Notes: generated from the sequence alone by a model not told the origin. DNA of 64,000 nt from Methylomonas sp. MK1 (GCF_000365425.1 NZ_AQOV01000001.1:1674001-1738000), one strand, 5' to 3'. Shown: positions 27,318-36,898, counted from the first letter of the stretch. Translations and numbers: made by a program.

Positions 27318-27704
27318 ATGAGATTAATCGTATTGCAATTTATTCTAGTGTTATTTTCGTCAAACACGTTTTCAAATGAATGCGACGAACTTACAACAGG
27401 TAGCGGAATACGGTCCGACTGTGATGCTAAATCAACTTTAGAAACTGCAGAAAAAAAGCTAGATGTTGCATATAAAAAGTTATTAGAAATTCTTTCTAAG
27501 TCCGGTTCATATAAAAAACAAGCTGATGATTTAGTGGAATCTCAAATGACATGGATGAAATATCGAGAACAGTTTTGCTCTGTAAAGGCAGGGATCAATG
27601 GAGGTTCATCATCATGGATTGCATCATCCTACACATATTGCAAGTCAGGTATGGCCGAACAACAAATTAGAGAATTGAATAATATTTTAAGTAACTTCGA
27701 ATAA
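27318..27704 (+). CDS. DUF1311/LprI-like small exported protein (island cargo)
   Basis: The 128-residue protein has a signal peptide (cleaved near TFSNE) and the DUF1311 pattern: C-x-DAKSTLETAEKKLDVAYKKL, then QMTWMKYREQFCSVKAG and a late YCKSGMAEQQIRELNN. Members include the LprI lysozyme inhibitor of mycobacteria, so a periplasmic lysozyme-inhibitor-like role is possible but not shown. GGGG lies six bases before the ATG. The gene is clearly richer in A+T than its urea-operon neighbours and sits between repeat copies C and D, so it is probably an acquired cargo gene interrupting urtB and urtC. Confidence 0.8.
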   Translation: MRLIVLQFILVLFSSNTFSNECDELTTGSGIRSDCDAKSTLETAEKKLDVAYKKLLEILSKSGSYKKQADDLVESQMTWMKYREQFCSVKAGINGGSSSWIASSYTYCKSGMAEQQIRELNNILSNFE

Positions 27705-27710
27705 TAGCCG

Positions 27711-27778
27711 TAGGGTGGGCACGATTAAGTGCCCACGCGGAACAACAGCCAAAGGTGGGCAAAGTTGTCCACCCTACG
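27711..27778. repeat. Inverted pair of GTAG REP-like hairpins
   Basis: A plus unit at 27711-27740 and a minus unit at 27754-27778 (GGTGGGCAAAGTTGTCCACC, ending CTAC) follow the stop of the DUF1311-like gene directly. Confidence 0.75.
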
Positions 27779-27796
27779 CAAATTCAGGCGGCTGAT

Positions 27797-28056
27797 GGTT
27801 TTAACCCCGTATGCCGCGCCGAGCACCGAAGTTTTTGAATGGATCAGCCCGATAGGGGCGATGCAGGGATGCATCGCGTTGGCGGAGGGGCAGGAAGCCC
27901 CTTCCGTCAACCCCATTCAAAAACTTCGGCGCGCAGGATCAAAGCGGCATCCGGGCCGCCTTTTCTTTGGGTACTTTCTTTTGGCGGAGCAAAAGAAAGT
28001 ATCTCGGCTGTCGGGCCGAGACCCGACTTACAAAAAACCGTCGCGATAGCGACACA
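27797..28056 (-). repeat. Structured repeat copy D (right member of pair C/D)
   Basis: On the minus strand the module 2 outer stem is CCGAAGTTTTTGAATGG with a perfect 17-bp partner, different in sequence from copies B and C but fully complementary. Inner hairpins are GCGATGCATCCCTGCATCGC and GGAAGGGGC...GCCCCTCC. Module 1 lies at the outer end, which is 24 bp from the urtC start codon, so the urtC leader is made largely of this element. Confidence 0.88.
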
Positions 28057-28079
28057 AAATTTGGTTTAACGGAATAGCT

Positions 28080-29188
28080 ATGAACATATTCAACCAAGAC
28101 AAAACCTACGCTTCAGTGCTAATCACCCTAGCAAGCGTCACCCTATTAATCCCCCTCTGTAACCTAATCTTCCCCGAAGACTCGGCTCTACACTTCTCGG
28201 CCTACAGTGTCTCCCTAATCGGCAAATACCTAACCTTCGCCCTACTCGGCCTGTCGCTAGACATGGTCTGGGGCTACGCCGGGATTCTGGTACTGGGCCA
28301 AGGCGCATTCTTTGCCTTAGGTGGCTACGCGATGGGCATGTATCTAATGCGGCAGATCGGTACCCGCGGCGTCTACGGCAATGCCGAATTACCGGACTTC
28401 ATGGTGTTCCTGAACTGGACCGAACTGCCCTGGTATTGGCACGGCTTTGAGAACTTCGGGTTTGCTATGCTGATGGTATTCCTCGCTCCCGGCTTGCTGG
28501 CCTTCGTGTTCGGTTGGCTGGCGTTTCGCTCGCGGGTCACCGGCGTGTATCTGTCCATCATCACGCAAGCCTTGACCTACGCCTTGCTGCTGGCGTTCTT
28601 CCGTAACGAAATGGGCTTTGGCGGCAATAATGGCCTCACCGACTTTAAAGACATCCTGGGTTTCAACATCCAATCCGAAGCAGTCCGCTCGGTGTTGTTA
28701 TTGATGACCGGCCTGAGCCTAATCGGCGCTCTGTTGCTGTGCCGTTGGATCGTGAATAGCAAGTTGGGCCGCGTCGTCACGGCGGTTCGCGATCAGGAAT
28801 CGCGGGTGCGTTTTCTCGGTTACCGGGTGGAATTGTTCAAACTGTGGGTGTTCGTATTCGCGGCGATGCTGGCCGGACTGGCCGGAGCGTTGTATGTGCC
28901 GCAAGTCGGCATCATCAATCCCAGCGAATTCTCGCCGCTCAACTCACTGGAAATCGTCATCTGGGTGGCGGTCGGCGGGCGCGGCACCTTGTACGGCGCG
29001 ATCATCGGCGCGGTGCTGGTCAATTACGCCAAAACCGTGTTGACCGGCCTGATGCCTGACGCCTGGCTGTTTTGCCTGGGCGGCGCTTTCATTCTGGTGA
29101 CCTTGTTAATGCCGGACGGCATCGTCGGCCTGCTGCGCCGTCGCAGCAAACCCAAACCCACTCTTAACGCTACCGGAGGACAACCGGC

Positions 29189-29192
<4 letters not shown>
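28080..29192 (+). CDS. urtC: Urea ABC transporter permease UrtC
   Basis: The 370-residue LivM-type membrane protein is the second permease subunit. Hydrophobic helices cover most of the chain. Motifs include LGLSLDMVWGYAGILVLGQG, FALGGYAMGMYLMRQIG, FGWLAFRSRVTGVYLSIITQ, GFGGNNGLTDFK and VAVGGRGTLYGAIIGAVLVN. The Shine-Dalgarno is weak (GGAA). It overlaps urtD by 4 bp. It is separated from urtB by 1.3 kb of inserted repeat and cargo sequence, so it may need its own promoter. Confidence 0.95.
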
Positions 29193-29994
<802 letters not shown>

Positions 29995-29998
<4 letters not shown>

Positions 29999-30771
29999 TG
30001 TTAAATATCAGCGCATTGCAACAATACTACGGCGCCAGCCACACCCTGTGGGATCTGGATTTGCGCGTACCGGCCGGCGCCTGCGTCTGCCTCATGGGCC
30101 GCAACGGCGTCGGCAAAACCACCTTACTGAAAGCCATCATGGGCCTGTTACCGGTCGCGGACGGCAGCATTCAATTCGACGGCGTGGAACTGGCCAAAGC
30201 CAAGGCCGAATCCCGCGCCGAACTGGGCATCGGTTACGTGCCGCAAGGCCGGGAAATCTTTCCGCTGTTGACCGTGGAGGAAAACCTGAAAACCGGCCTG
30301 CGCGCCGCCAACAAGCACGGCATCAAAAAAGTGCCGGACAGCATCTTCGAGATTTTTCCGGTATTGAAACAAATGCTGAAGCGCCGAGGCGGCGACCTGT
30401 CGGGAGGCCAGCAGCAGCAATTGGCCATAGGCCGCGCCTTAGTGTTGAATCCGCGCCTGCTGATTCTGGACGAACCCACCGAAGGCATCCAGCCCAACAT
30501 CGTCAGCGAAATCGGCGACGTGATCATTCGTCTGAACAAGTCGCGCGGCGTGGCGACACCGCTTCCCAAACCGGAACCCGGCGAAATCCATCAAGCCATC
30601 GACCGTATCCATAAAGAACTGGGGGTGACGGTGTTGTTGGTCGAACAAAAGCTGCCCTTTGCTCGTAAAGTAGCTAATCAGTTCTGCATCATGGATCGCG
30701 GCCGGCATGTGGCGGTCGGTGCAATGGACGAGTTGGCCGATGATATGGTCAAGCGTTACCTCACAGTCTGA
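29995..30771 (+). CDS. urtE: Urea ABC transporter ATP-binding protein UrtE
   Basis: The 258-residue ATPase has Walker A GRNGVGKTTLLKAIMGL, VPQGREIFPLLTVEENL, signature DLSGGQQQQLAIGRAL and Walker B LLILDEPTEGIQPNI. A stretch of about 28 residues rich in Pro and Glu (SRGVATPLPKPEPGEIHQAI) is inserted between the D-loop region and the H-loop segment VTVLLVEQKLPFARKVA; UrtE proteins are usually near 230 residues, so this accounts for the extra length. It overlaps urtD by 4 bp. A CCCCTCTTT...AAAAGAGGGG hairpin follows the stop. Confidence 0.95.
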
Positions 30772-30776
30772 ATGTT

Positions 30777-30797
30777 CCCCTCTTTGCAAAAGAGGGG
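30777..30797. repeat. C-rich/G-rich hairpin after urtE
   Basis: CCCCTCTTT and AAAAGAGGGG pair around GC. It is a half-size relative of the palindrome at 19620-19695. It could act as a weak terminator between urtE and the next gene but has no U-run. Confidence 0.5.
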
Positions 30798-30884
30798 CTA
30801 GTAACCTAAAGGTCATAAAGGAAGATTTGCAAAACGGGCATAGCCCATCGTGTTAATTCAACGCAGGATCAGGGAGAAAGGAAG

Positions 30885-31193
30885 ATGAAATCCGAACAAC
30901 TTTTGCTGGCGGCGGGTGCTTTGTTATTGGTGTGGTCAGTGCGCAGCGAGGCACATACCAGTTACGAAGCGGTGATGGAAGGTGGTGGCAACCTATTGCA
31001 ATTGACCCGCGCCGCACTGCATCCTTTGTTTGAAATCCCGGACCTACCGACCCTGCTGATCAGCATCTTAATTTTGGGATTCGTGTTCGGCCCGGTTATA
31101 TTGCATATCATGCGGCAGCGTACCGCAAACAAACCCCAGCATTCGCCTTTGTCGGAAAACTCGGCCATCGCGCCCAAGACCAAAAACTTGTAA
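30885..31193 (+). CDS. Small membrane protein in the urea operon, unknown
   Basis: This 102-residue protein has a signal-like hydrophobic N-terminus (LLLAAGALLLVWSVRSEAH), a short periplasmic stretch (TSYEAVMEGGGNLLQLTRAALHPLFE), one membrane helix (LLISILILGFVFGPVILHIM) and a basic cytoplasmic tail. GAGAAAGGAAG precedes the ATG at a good distance. It lies between urtE and ureD in the same direction with no repeat island between, so it is likely part of the urea operon. It is not UreJ/HupE, which has six to eight helices. The function is unknown; a role in urea, ammonia or nickel handling is only inference. Confidence 0.7.
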   Translation: MKSEQLLLAAGALLLVWSVRSEAHTSYEAVMEGGGNLLQLTRAALHPLFEIPDLPTLLISILILGFVFGPVILHIMRQRTANKPQHSPLSENSAIAPKTKNL

Positions 31194-31205
31194 CCCAATC
31201 GCACC

Positions 31206-32057
31206 ATGCCAGCCAACTGCGTCGCTTCAGCCAATCCCGCGGTCTCAACTGATACCACGGCGTGGGAAGCCGAATTAACACTGGGCTTTAGTCAACGCGG
31301 TGCCAAAACCGCCTTGGTCAACCGCAGCCACCGCGGCCCGTTGACCGTGCAACGCCCCTTCTATCCGGAAGGCGGCGTCTGCCACGTGTATTTGCTGCAC
31401 CCACCCGGCGGCGTCGTGGCAGGCGATCATTTGACTATCTCAGCGACGGTCGAAAACGATGCCCAAGCACTCATCACCACCCCTGCCGCCGGCAAGTTTT
31501 ATCGCAGCGGTGGCGGCGAAGCGCGGCAGACCATCAACCTCACAGTTGCTGAAAACGCCAGTTTGGAATGGCTGCCGCAGGAAACTATCGTTTACGAAGG
31601 TGCGCGCTTAAATTCCAGCATGAATATCGATTTGGCCGATCAGGCCCACTTCATCGGCTGGGAAATATTGGCCTTGGGCCGCCCAGCCGCCGGCGAAGGC
31701 TTCGAGAACGGCGCAGCGACCTTAAACTGGCGCATTAGCCATGCCGGGCGATTGGTTTACTTGGAACGCTTGCGCCTGGATGCCGAAGCCTTCCAAGCCC
31801 GTTGGGGTTTGTTTGGGCATTCAGCGTTCGGAACGCTGTTTGTTTATCCGGCTACGGCTTTGCAGTTGGCGGCGGTGCAGGAATTGATAGGGGATGAGGT
31901 TAATCGCGGGGCGACTTTGATTGAGGGTTTGTTGATTTGTCGGGGCTTGGATCTTAGGGCGGATTTGTTGAAGGTTTTTTTTGAGAGGGTTTGGGGATTG
32001 GTGAGGGGGGATGTTGCTGGGAAAGAGGTTTGTGCGCCAAGGATTTGGGCGACATGA
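31206..32057 (+). CDS. ureD: Urease accessory protein UreD
   Basis: The 283-residue protein is the UreD (UreH) scaffold that, with UreF and UreG, assembles the nickel centre of urease. Signatures are WEAELTLGFSQRGAKTALVNR, GPLTVQRPFYPEGGVCHVYLLHPPGGVVAGD, LITTPAAGKFYRS, LEWLPQETIVYEGA and WEILALGRPAAGEGF. The length is normal. The start has only a weak ribosome-binding site. It is separated from ureA by 1.3 kb of island E/F. Confidence 0.95.
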   Translation: MPANCVASANPAVSTDTTAWEAELTLGFSQRGAKTALVNRSHRGPLTVQRPFYPEGGVCHVYLLHPPGGVVAGDHLTISATVENDAQALITTPAAGKFYRSGGGEARQTINLTVAENASLEWLPQETIVYEGARLNSSMNIDLADQAHFIGWEILALGRPAAGEGFENGAATLNWRISHAGRLVYLERLRLDAEAFQARWGLFGHSAFGTLFVYPATALQLAAVQELIGDEVNRGATLIEGLLICRGLDLRADLLKVFFERVWGLVRGDVAGKEVCAPRIWAT

Positions 32058-32124
32058 AATTTTGATTTTGCTCGGGGGTTTAACTCCCTCGCCCTCCGGG
32101 AGAGGGTTGGGGTGAGGGGCTTAG

Positions 32125-32452
32125 TGTCGCTAGCGCGACGGCTGTTTTAAAGTCGGGTCTCGGCCCGACAGCCGAGATACTTTCGCTACGAAAACCATCC
32201 GTGGTTTTCGCCCTCCGGGCCAGCCTATCGGCTGTTCAAATTCGTTCCAGACGAATTTGTGCTTGGCCAAAAGAAAGTACCCAAAGAAAAAGCCACCCCA
32301 TGCCGCTTTGATCCTGCGCGCCGAAGGGTTTGAACAGGGTTTTCGGAAGGGCTATCCCTAGCCCTCCGAAAACGAGCGGCATCCCTGCCGCTCCCCTGCG
32401 GGCTGATCCGTCCAAACCCTTCGGTGCTCGGCGCGGCATAGGGTGTTAAACC
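32125..32452 (+). repeat. Structured repeat copy E (left member of pair E/F)
   Basis: Module 1 begins GTCGC-TAGC-GCGAC and GTCGGG-TCTCGG-CCCGAC with CCGAGA downstream. The long ACTTTC...GAAAGT stem is interrupted by a nested element at 32185-32260. Module 2 has CCGAAGGGTTTGAAC/GTCCAAACCCTTCGG outside, TTTTCGGA...TCCGAAAA and GAGCGGCATCCCTGCCGCTC inside. A CCCTCGCCC...GGGTGAGGGG repeat precedes it at about 32084-32119. The gap 32058-32605 contains no gene. Confidence 0.87.
32185..32260 (+). repeat. Small nested structured element in copy E
   Basis: It contains CGAAAACCATCCGTGGTTTTCG-like and AAATTCG...CGAATTT hairpins joined by CCCTCCGGG and CAGCCTATCGGCTG. Order and shape match the inserts in copies A and H, but the stem sequences differ and remain self-complementary. 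Insertion replaced four bases in the middle of the long module 1 stem. Confidence 0.7.
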
Positions 32453-32508
32453 CGTGGCGCGAACAAAGGTTTTTGGATGATTTTGTAGTTTGAGTTTCAT
32501 GCTCTATT

Positions 32509-32580
32509 GTAGGATGCTGCCGACGATAGGAGGCGCATCTGTCGCGAACGATGCGCTTCAATTTGTTCAGCCCAGCTTGC
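32509..32580. repeat. GTAG-headed repeat, GTAGGATGCTGC type
   Basis: It is a diverged copy of the element at 27133-27203, starting GTAGGATGCTGCCGAC and containing GGCGCATC...GATGCGC. It lies between copy E and the cargo gene. Confidence 0.6.
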
Positions 32581-32605
32581 GAACTTTCAAATTCAAAAAT
32601 CGCTC

Positions 32606-33001
32606 ATGAACATATTTATTATTAAAGTTTTTGTACTTACATCATTCTTTATAAATATTGGGCTAGTTGGAATTGCGTTCTTTAAGCATCAGGGAATGCA
32701 TGACGAGTTTTCAAGTTTTGGAGGCACAGAACTAGTACTTTCAATAGGAGTTTTGTTGTTGCTTGCGGGCATAGCGTGTTGGCCTTGGCTTTTGGCACTG
32801 TCACAGTTAAGTGAAAAGATGACTATTTCGAGAATAGTCTTTTCGATTTTAAGTACTTTATCAGCAGTGTATTTTTTTATACCTAGTCCTCTTCATCCAT
32901 CCGAAGCACTTACATATGCGCTTGTCGCTCATTTATTTTCTGTCTGGTGTTCATATCCCTTGTCCTTGTTCTCAAGAGTTTTTCAAAATGACAATAACTA
33001 G
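32606..33001 (+). CDS. Small integral membrane protein, unknown (island cargo)
   Basis: This 131-residue protein has about four hydrophobic helices (IIKVFVLTSFFINIGLVGIA, LVLSIGVLLLLAGIACWPW, IVFSILSTLSAVYFF, and a final LVAHLFSVWCSYPLSL). It has no recognised family. The coding sequence is much more AT-rich than the flanking urease genes, which suggests horizontal origin. It is the only gene between repeat copies E and F. No clear Shine-Dalgarno is visible, so start choice is moderate. Confidence 0.55.
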   Translation: MNIFIIKVFVLTSFFINIGLVGIAFFKHQGMHDEFSSFGGTELVLSIGVLLLLAGIACWPWLLALSQLSEKMTISRIVFSILSTLSAVYFFIPSPLHPSEALTYALVAHLFSVWCSYPLSLFSRVFQNDNN

Positions 33002-33046
33002 CGTGGTAGATACTGTTATCCAGATTTTAGTACTTAAGACTTTGGG

Positions 33047-33306
33047 AGGGTTTTCTCCCCTGATGCCGCGCCGAGCACCGGAGGGTTTGAGCGGATCAGC
33101 CCGCAGGGGCGATGCAGGGATGCATCGCGTTTTCGGAGGGCTATGGATAGCCCTTCCGAAAACCCCGTTCAAACCCTTCGGAGCGCAGGATCAAAGCGGC
33201 ATGGGGCGGCCTTTTCTTTGGATACTTTCTTTTGGCCAAGCAAAAGAAAGTATCGCGGTTGTCGGTCCGCGAACCGACATATAAAAAACCGTCGCGTTAG
33301 CGACAC
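33047..33306 (-). repeat. Structured repeat copy F (right member of pair E/F)
   Basis: On the minus strand, module 1 has GTCGC-TAAC-GCGAC, GTCGGT-TCGCGG-ACCGAC with CCGCGA downstream (same variant as copy A), and GATACTTTCTTTTG/CAAAAGAAAGTATC. Module 2 has GGGTTTGAACGG/CCGCTCAAACCC with a G-T pair and GCGATGCATCCCTGCATCGC inside. Its outer end is 37 bp before the ureA ATG. The gap 33002-33342 holds nothing else. Confidence 0.87.
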
Positions 33307-33342
33307 AACCCAAGCCAAACACGAACATACAAAAGCACCGCC

Positions 33343-33645
33343 ATGCAATTAACCCCAAGAGAAAAAGACAAACTCCTCCTCTTCACTGCCGCCCTCCTCG
33401 CCGAGCGCCGCAAAGCCAGAGGCTTGAAACTTAATTACCCGGAAGCCGTAGCGTATATCTCCGCCGCGATCATGGAAGGCGCACGCGACGGTCAGACCGT
33501 GGCCGAGTTGATGGCTTATGGTCGCACGCTATTGAGCATCGACGACGTGATGGACGGCATCGCCGAGATGTTGACCGAGGTGCAGGTGGAGGCGACCTTC
33601 CCGGACGGTACCAAACTGGTAACAGTGCATGAGCCGATTGTTTAG
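33343..33645 (+). CDS. ureA: Urease gamma subunit
   Basis: The 100-residue protein matches UreA across its length: [37 protein letters not shown], then [14 protein letters not shown] and [15 protein letters not shown] at the end. It is one of three structural subunits of the (alpha-beta-gamma)3 enzyme that hydrolyses urea to ammonia and carbamate. The gene stands 130 bp from ureB, with REP-like hairpins between, instead of the usual tight spacing. Confidence 0.97.
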   Translation: MQLTPREKDKLLLFTAALLAERRKARGLKLNYPEAVAYISAAIMEGARDGQTVAELMAYGRTLLSIDDVMDGIAEMLTEVQVEATFPDGTKLVTVHEPIV

Positions 33646-33650
33646 GCATC

Positions 33651-33749
33651 GCGTGGGCACAAAAAGCCTGTGCCCACCCTACGAAAATCCGTCAGAAAGC
33701 AAAGAAAACCCAACATGTAGGGTGGACACGATTTATCGTGCCCACGCGG
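33651..33749. repeat. Two divergent GTAG REP-like hairpins between ureA and ureB
   Basis: A minus-strand unit at 33651-33682 and a plus-strand unit at 33717-33749 occupy most of the ureA-ureB spacer. Both have the GGTGGGCAC/GTGCCCACGC or closely related stem. In the transcript they would form two stable hairpins between two subunit genes that need equal expression. Confidence 0.75.
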
Positions 33750-33775
33750 AAAAACAAACTTAAAAGGAGCCCAAT

Positions 33776-34093
33776 ATGATTCCTGGAGAAATCTTCCCCG
33801 CCGAAGGCGACATCGAACTCAACGCCGGTCGCGCCACCGTTAAAGTGCTGGTTGCCAACAGCGGCGACCGGCCAATACAAGTTGGCTCGCATTATCATTT
33901 TTACGAAACCAACCCGGCGCTAAATTTCGACCGCGATGCGGCGCGTGGCTTTAGATTGGACATCCCGGCCGGTACGGCTGTGCGTTTTGAGCCGGGCCAG
34001 CAACGCGAGGTGCAGTTGGTGGCCTTTGCCGGCGAACGCAAAGTCTACGGCTTTAGGGGCGAGGTGATGGGCGCATTGGAGAAAACCGCATGA
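33776..34093 (+). CDS. ureB: Urease beta subunit
   Basis: The 105-residue protein is Ure[78 protein letters not shown] precedes the ATG. It overlaps ureC by 4 bp (ATGA). Length and sequence are standard. Confidence 0.97.
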   Translation: MIPGEIFPAEGDIELNAGRATVKVLVANSGDRPIQVGSHYHFYETNPALNFDRDAARGFRLDIPAGTAVRFEPGQQREVQLVAFAGERKVYGFRGEVMGALEKTA

Positions 34094-35793
34094 GCAAGAT
34101 TTCGAGAGCGGCTTATGCCGACATGTTCGGCCCCACCACCGGCGACCGCTTGCGGCTGGCCGACACCGATTTGATTCTGGAAGTGGAAGCCGATTACACC
34201 GTCTACGGCGACGAGGTGAAATTCGGTGGCGGCAAGGTAATCCGCGACGGCATGGGCCAAAGCCAATTGGGCAACGATCAGGCCGTGGATTTGGTGATCA
34301 CCAACGCCTTGATCATCGATTATTGGGGCATCGTCAAAGCCGATGTCGGCATCAAGCAGGGAAGGATTTTCATGATCGGCAAGGCCGGTAATCCCGACAT
34401 TCAACCCGGCGTGGACATCATCGTCGGCCCCGGCACGGAAGTCATTGCCGGCGAAGGCCAGATTTTGACCGCCGGCGGCATCGACGCCCATATCCATTTC
34501 ATCTGCCCGCAACAAATCGAAGAAGCGCTGTGCTCCGGCGTCACCACCATGATCGGCGGCGGCACCGGCCCGGCCACCGGCACCAACGCCACCACCTGCA
34601 CACCGGGGCCGTGGCATCTGCAACAAATGCTGACCGCGCTGGACGGTTTGCCGATGAACTTTGGCTTGCTGGGCAAGGGCAACGCCAGCCTGCCCGGCGC
34701 GCTGGAGGAACAAATCCAAGCCGGAGCAATGGGCCTGAAACTACACGAAGACTGGGGCACCACGCCGGCGGCGATCGATTGCTGCTTAAGCGTGGCCGAG
34801 GACTACGACGTGCAAGTGGCGATCCACACTGACACCTTGAATGAATCGGGGTTTGTCGAAGACACTTTCGCTGCGTTCAAGGGCCGCACCATCCACACTT
34901 ACCATACCGAAGGCGCCGGCGGCGGTCATGCGCCGGATATCATCAAGGCCTGTGGTTTGAGTAACGTATTACCGTCGTCGACCAACCCGACCCGGCCTTA
35001 CACGGTCAACACTGTCGATGAGCATCTGGACATGCTGATGGTCTGCCACCATCTCGATCCCAGCATCCCGGAAGACGTGGCATTTGCCGAATCGCGCATC
35101 CGCCGCGAAACCATTGCCGCCGAGGACATCTTGCACGACCTGGGCGCGTTTTCGATGATTTCATCGGACTCGCAAGCCATGGGCCGAGTCGGCGAAGTGG
35201 TGATCCGCACCTGGCAAACCGCGCACAAAATGAAAGCGCAGCGCGGCGCCTTGGGCAGCGACACCGCGCAAAACGACAATTTCCGCATCAAGCGTTACAT
35301 TGCCAAATACACCATCAATCCTGCCATCAGCCACGGTATCAGCCACGAAGTGGGCTCCATCGAAGCCGGCAAACTGGCCGATCTGGTGCTCTGGCAACCG
35401 GCCTTTTTCGGGGTTAAGCCCAGTTTGATCATCAAAGGCGGCCTGATCGCCGCCGCGCCGATGGGCGACGCCAACGCCTCCATCCCCACCCCGCAACCAG
35501 TGCATTACCGGCCGATGTTCGGCAGTTTTGGCCGCACCGCCGCGAATACTTCAATGATCTTTTTGCCGCAAGCGGCTGTGACTTCCGGCTTGGCCGAGCA
35601 ATTGGGGCTACAAAAACGGGTGGGTACGGTGAAAAACACCCGGAATATCGGTAAGGCGGATTTGAAGTTGAACGACTATCAGCCAGTGATGGAGGTTTGT
35701 CCGCAAACTTATCAAGTACGGGCAGATGGGGAGTTGTTGATTTGCGAACCTGCGGTGGTGTTGCCGATGGCGCAGAGGTATTTTTTGTTTTGA
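34090..35793 (+). CDS. ureC: Urease alpha (catalytic) subunit
   Basis: The 567-residue protein carries the dinickel active site. Ligands and catalytic residues are at the family positions: His134 and His136 (GIDAHIHFI), the carbamylated Lys217 and His219 ([12 protein letters not shown]), and the flap histidine in [22 protein letters not shown]. The downstream [13 protein letters not shown] contains the aspartate ligand. It is complete and appears functional. Downstream, a solo hairpin like one in the structured repeat marks the end of this part of the urease operon; ureEFG lie 4.4 kb further on. Confidence 0.98.
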   Translation: MSKISRAAYADMFGPTTGDRLRLADTDLILEVEADYTVYGDEVKFGGGKVIRDGMGQSQLGNDQAVDLVITNALIIDYWGIVKADVGIKQGRIFMIGKAGNPDIQPGVDIIVGPGTEVIAGEGQILTAGGIDAHIHFICPQQIEEALCSGVTTMIGGGTGPATGTNATTCTPGPWHLQQMLTALDGLPMNFGLLGKGNASLPGALEEQIQAGAMGLKLHEDWGTTPAAIDCCLSVAEDYDVQVAIHTDTLNESGFVEDTFAAFKGRTIHTYHTEGAGGGHAPDIIKACGLSNVLPSSTNPTRPYTVNTVDEHLDMLMVCHHLDPSIPEDVAFAESRIRRETIAAEDILHDLGAFSMISSDSQAMGRVGEVVIRTWQTAHKMKAQRGALGSDTAQNDNFRIKRYIAKYTINPAISHGISHEVGSIEAGKLADLVLWQPAFFGVKPSLIIKGGLIAAAPMGDANASIPTPQPVHYRPMFGSFGRTAANTSMIFLPQAAVTSGLAEQLGLQKRVGTVKNTRNIGKADLKLNDYQPVMEVCPQTYQVRADGELLICEPAVVLPMAQRYFLF

Positions 35794-35804
35794 GAAGGGT
35801 CAGG

Positions 35805-35840
35805 GTTTTCGGTAGAGCCATCCGTGGCCCTGCCGAAAAC
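35805..35840. repeat. Solo hairpin related to the structured repeat, after ureC
   Basis: GTTTTCGGTAGAGCC and GGCCCTGCCGAAAAC form a stem closely resembling the first inner hairpin of module 2 (GTTTTCGGAAGGG...). No other part of the repeat is present. It may serve as terminator-like structure after ureC. Confidence 0.6.
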
Positions 35841-35886
35841 AAACTGTATGAAGCGGCAGCGAGGCGGCATTCGCCATCAGTTGAAA

Positions 35887-36456
35887 CTAGGAACCTGGGG
35901 TATGGTTTTTGTGCGGTAGAACCGGTTCATCCGTGGTGGTAGCGCCGGCTTCGATTTGCTGAGCCATGGCGTTGATGATTTCCGGCGGAGCACCGGATTG
36001 CTTTAGGCTTTCGCGCAACTCAGCACTCAATTCCGCGCTGGTTCGTTCCACTACCGGTTCTTCAGGCTGAACGGCTGCGGCTGACTCTTGTTCTTTCAGA
36101 GTCTGCTCCATCTGTGCAACCTGCTCTTCCGGTAAGTGATTGGCTCGCATCGACGCAATCATATCGGTATTGGCTTCGCTACGCGCCGCCTCATCCTCGG
36201 GCGACAAGCTATTGGCGAGCGCCAGCCGCTGCCGCTCGTGCGGGGGTAATCGAGTGTCAGGAGACATTGCGGCGTTTGCCGGCGGAATATCGAGCTTTCT
36301 GTTCGCGCCCACCGCGATGACAGGTGCGAAAACTGAAGCGGTATTCTCCGGCAGCGCCGCCCGCTGACTCTCGCCGCGACCGGGGAATTGCTGACCGGCA
36401 AAATATCCGCTCGCAAAAACGCTAGCCACACCGAGTATTGAGACAAGTTTATTCAT
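35887..36456 (-). CDS. Exported or membrane-anchored Glu-rich protein, unknown
   Basis: This 189-residue protein has an N-terminal hydrophobic segment (LVSILGVASVFASGYFAGQ) that is a signal peptide or anchor. The remainder is hydrophilic, rich in Ala, Glu and Gln and predicted helical (ANHLPEEQVAQMEQTLKEQE), with a Thr/Ser-rich tail. I do not recognise a family. It is transcribed toward ureC and lies outside the G/H repeat pair. Confidence 0.65.
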   Translation of the reverse strand: MNKLVSILGVASVFASGYFAGQQFPGRGESQRAALPENTASVFAPVIAVGANRKLDIPPANAAMSPDTRLPPHERQRLALANSLSPEDEAARSEANTDMIASMRANHLPEEQVAQMEQTLKEQESAAAVQPEEPVVERTSAELSAELRESLKQSGAPPEIINAMAQQIEAGATTTDEPVLPHKNHTPGS

Positions 36457-36541
36457 GATCGTGACCTAGGTTGAGTTTGTTCGGAGCGGAATCTCGGCCG
36501 GATGAATCAGACCAAAGATTCCGCATGATCGGATTCAGCGA

Positions 36542-36898
36542 TTAATATTCGTACAGATAAGTTAAAGTGCCTAGGTAGCGGTAAGATCCGGTGGTTGGGC
36601 AGGCAGCAGTACCTGAGTCGCCATACAAATACAGACTTTGATGGTTTTGCAGCGCCATTTTGGCCTGAATCAAAGCCTCTTTGTTATAGGTTACGAAATA
36701 GTTGGTATAGGCTGGCAGTACGTTGTGTTCCGGCACGGTGTAGATATAACCGTATGTCGTACCGTTTACATTATATTCGTAGACGCCGGATACATAGGTC
36801 CAACCTCCGCTGCAACTCGCCGCATTGGCAGCACTGGCACCGAACATGGAAGCGGCAACGACAGATAGCATTAAGAATAGATTTTTGATTGTTTTCAT
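36542..36898 (-). CDS. Small secreted protein, unknown
   Basis: From the ATG at 36898, preceded by AAGG at six bases, the protein has 118 residues. A clear signal peptide (LFLMLSVVAASMFGASAANA) is followed by a tyrosine-rich mature chain with two cysteines (ASCSGGW, TAACPTTG), probably disulfide-linked. Upstream codons in the frame start with GTG and add nothing conserved-looking. The family is unknown; a cell-surface or periplasmic role is likely from the signal peptide. Confidence 0.65.
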   Translation of the reverse strand: MKTIKNLFLMLSVVAASMFGASAANAASCSGGWTYVSGVYEYNVNGTTYGYIYTVPEHNVLPAYTNYFVTYNKEALIQAKMALQNHQSLYLYGDSGTAACPTTGSYRYLGTLTYLYEY

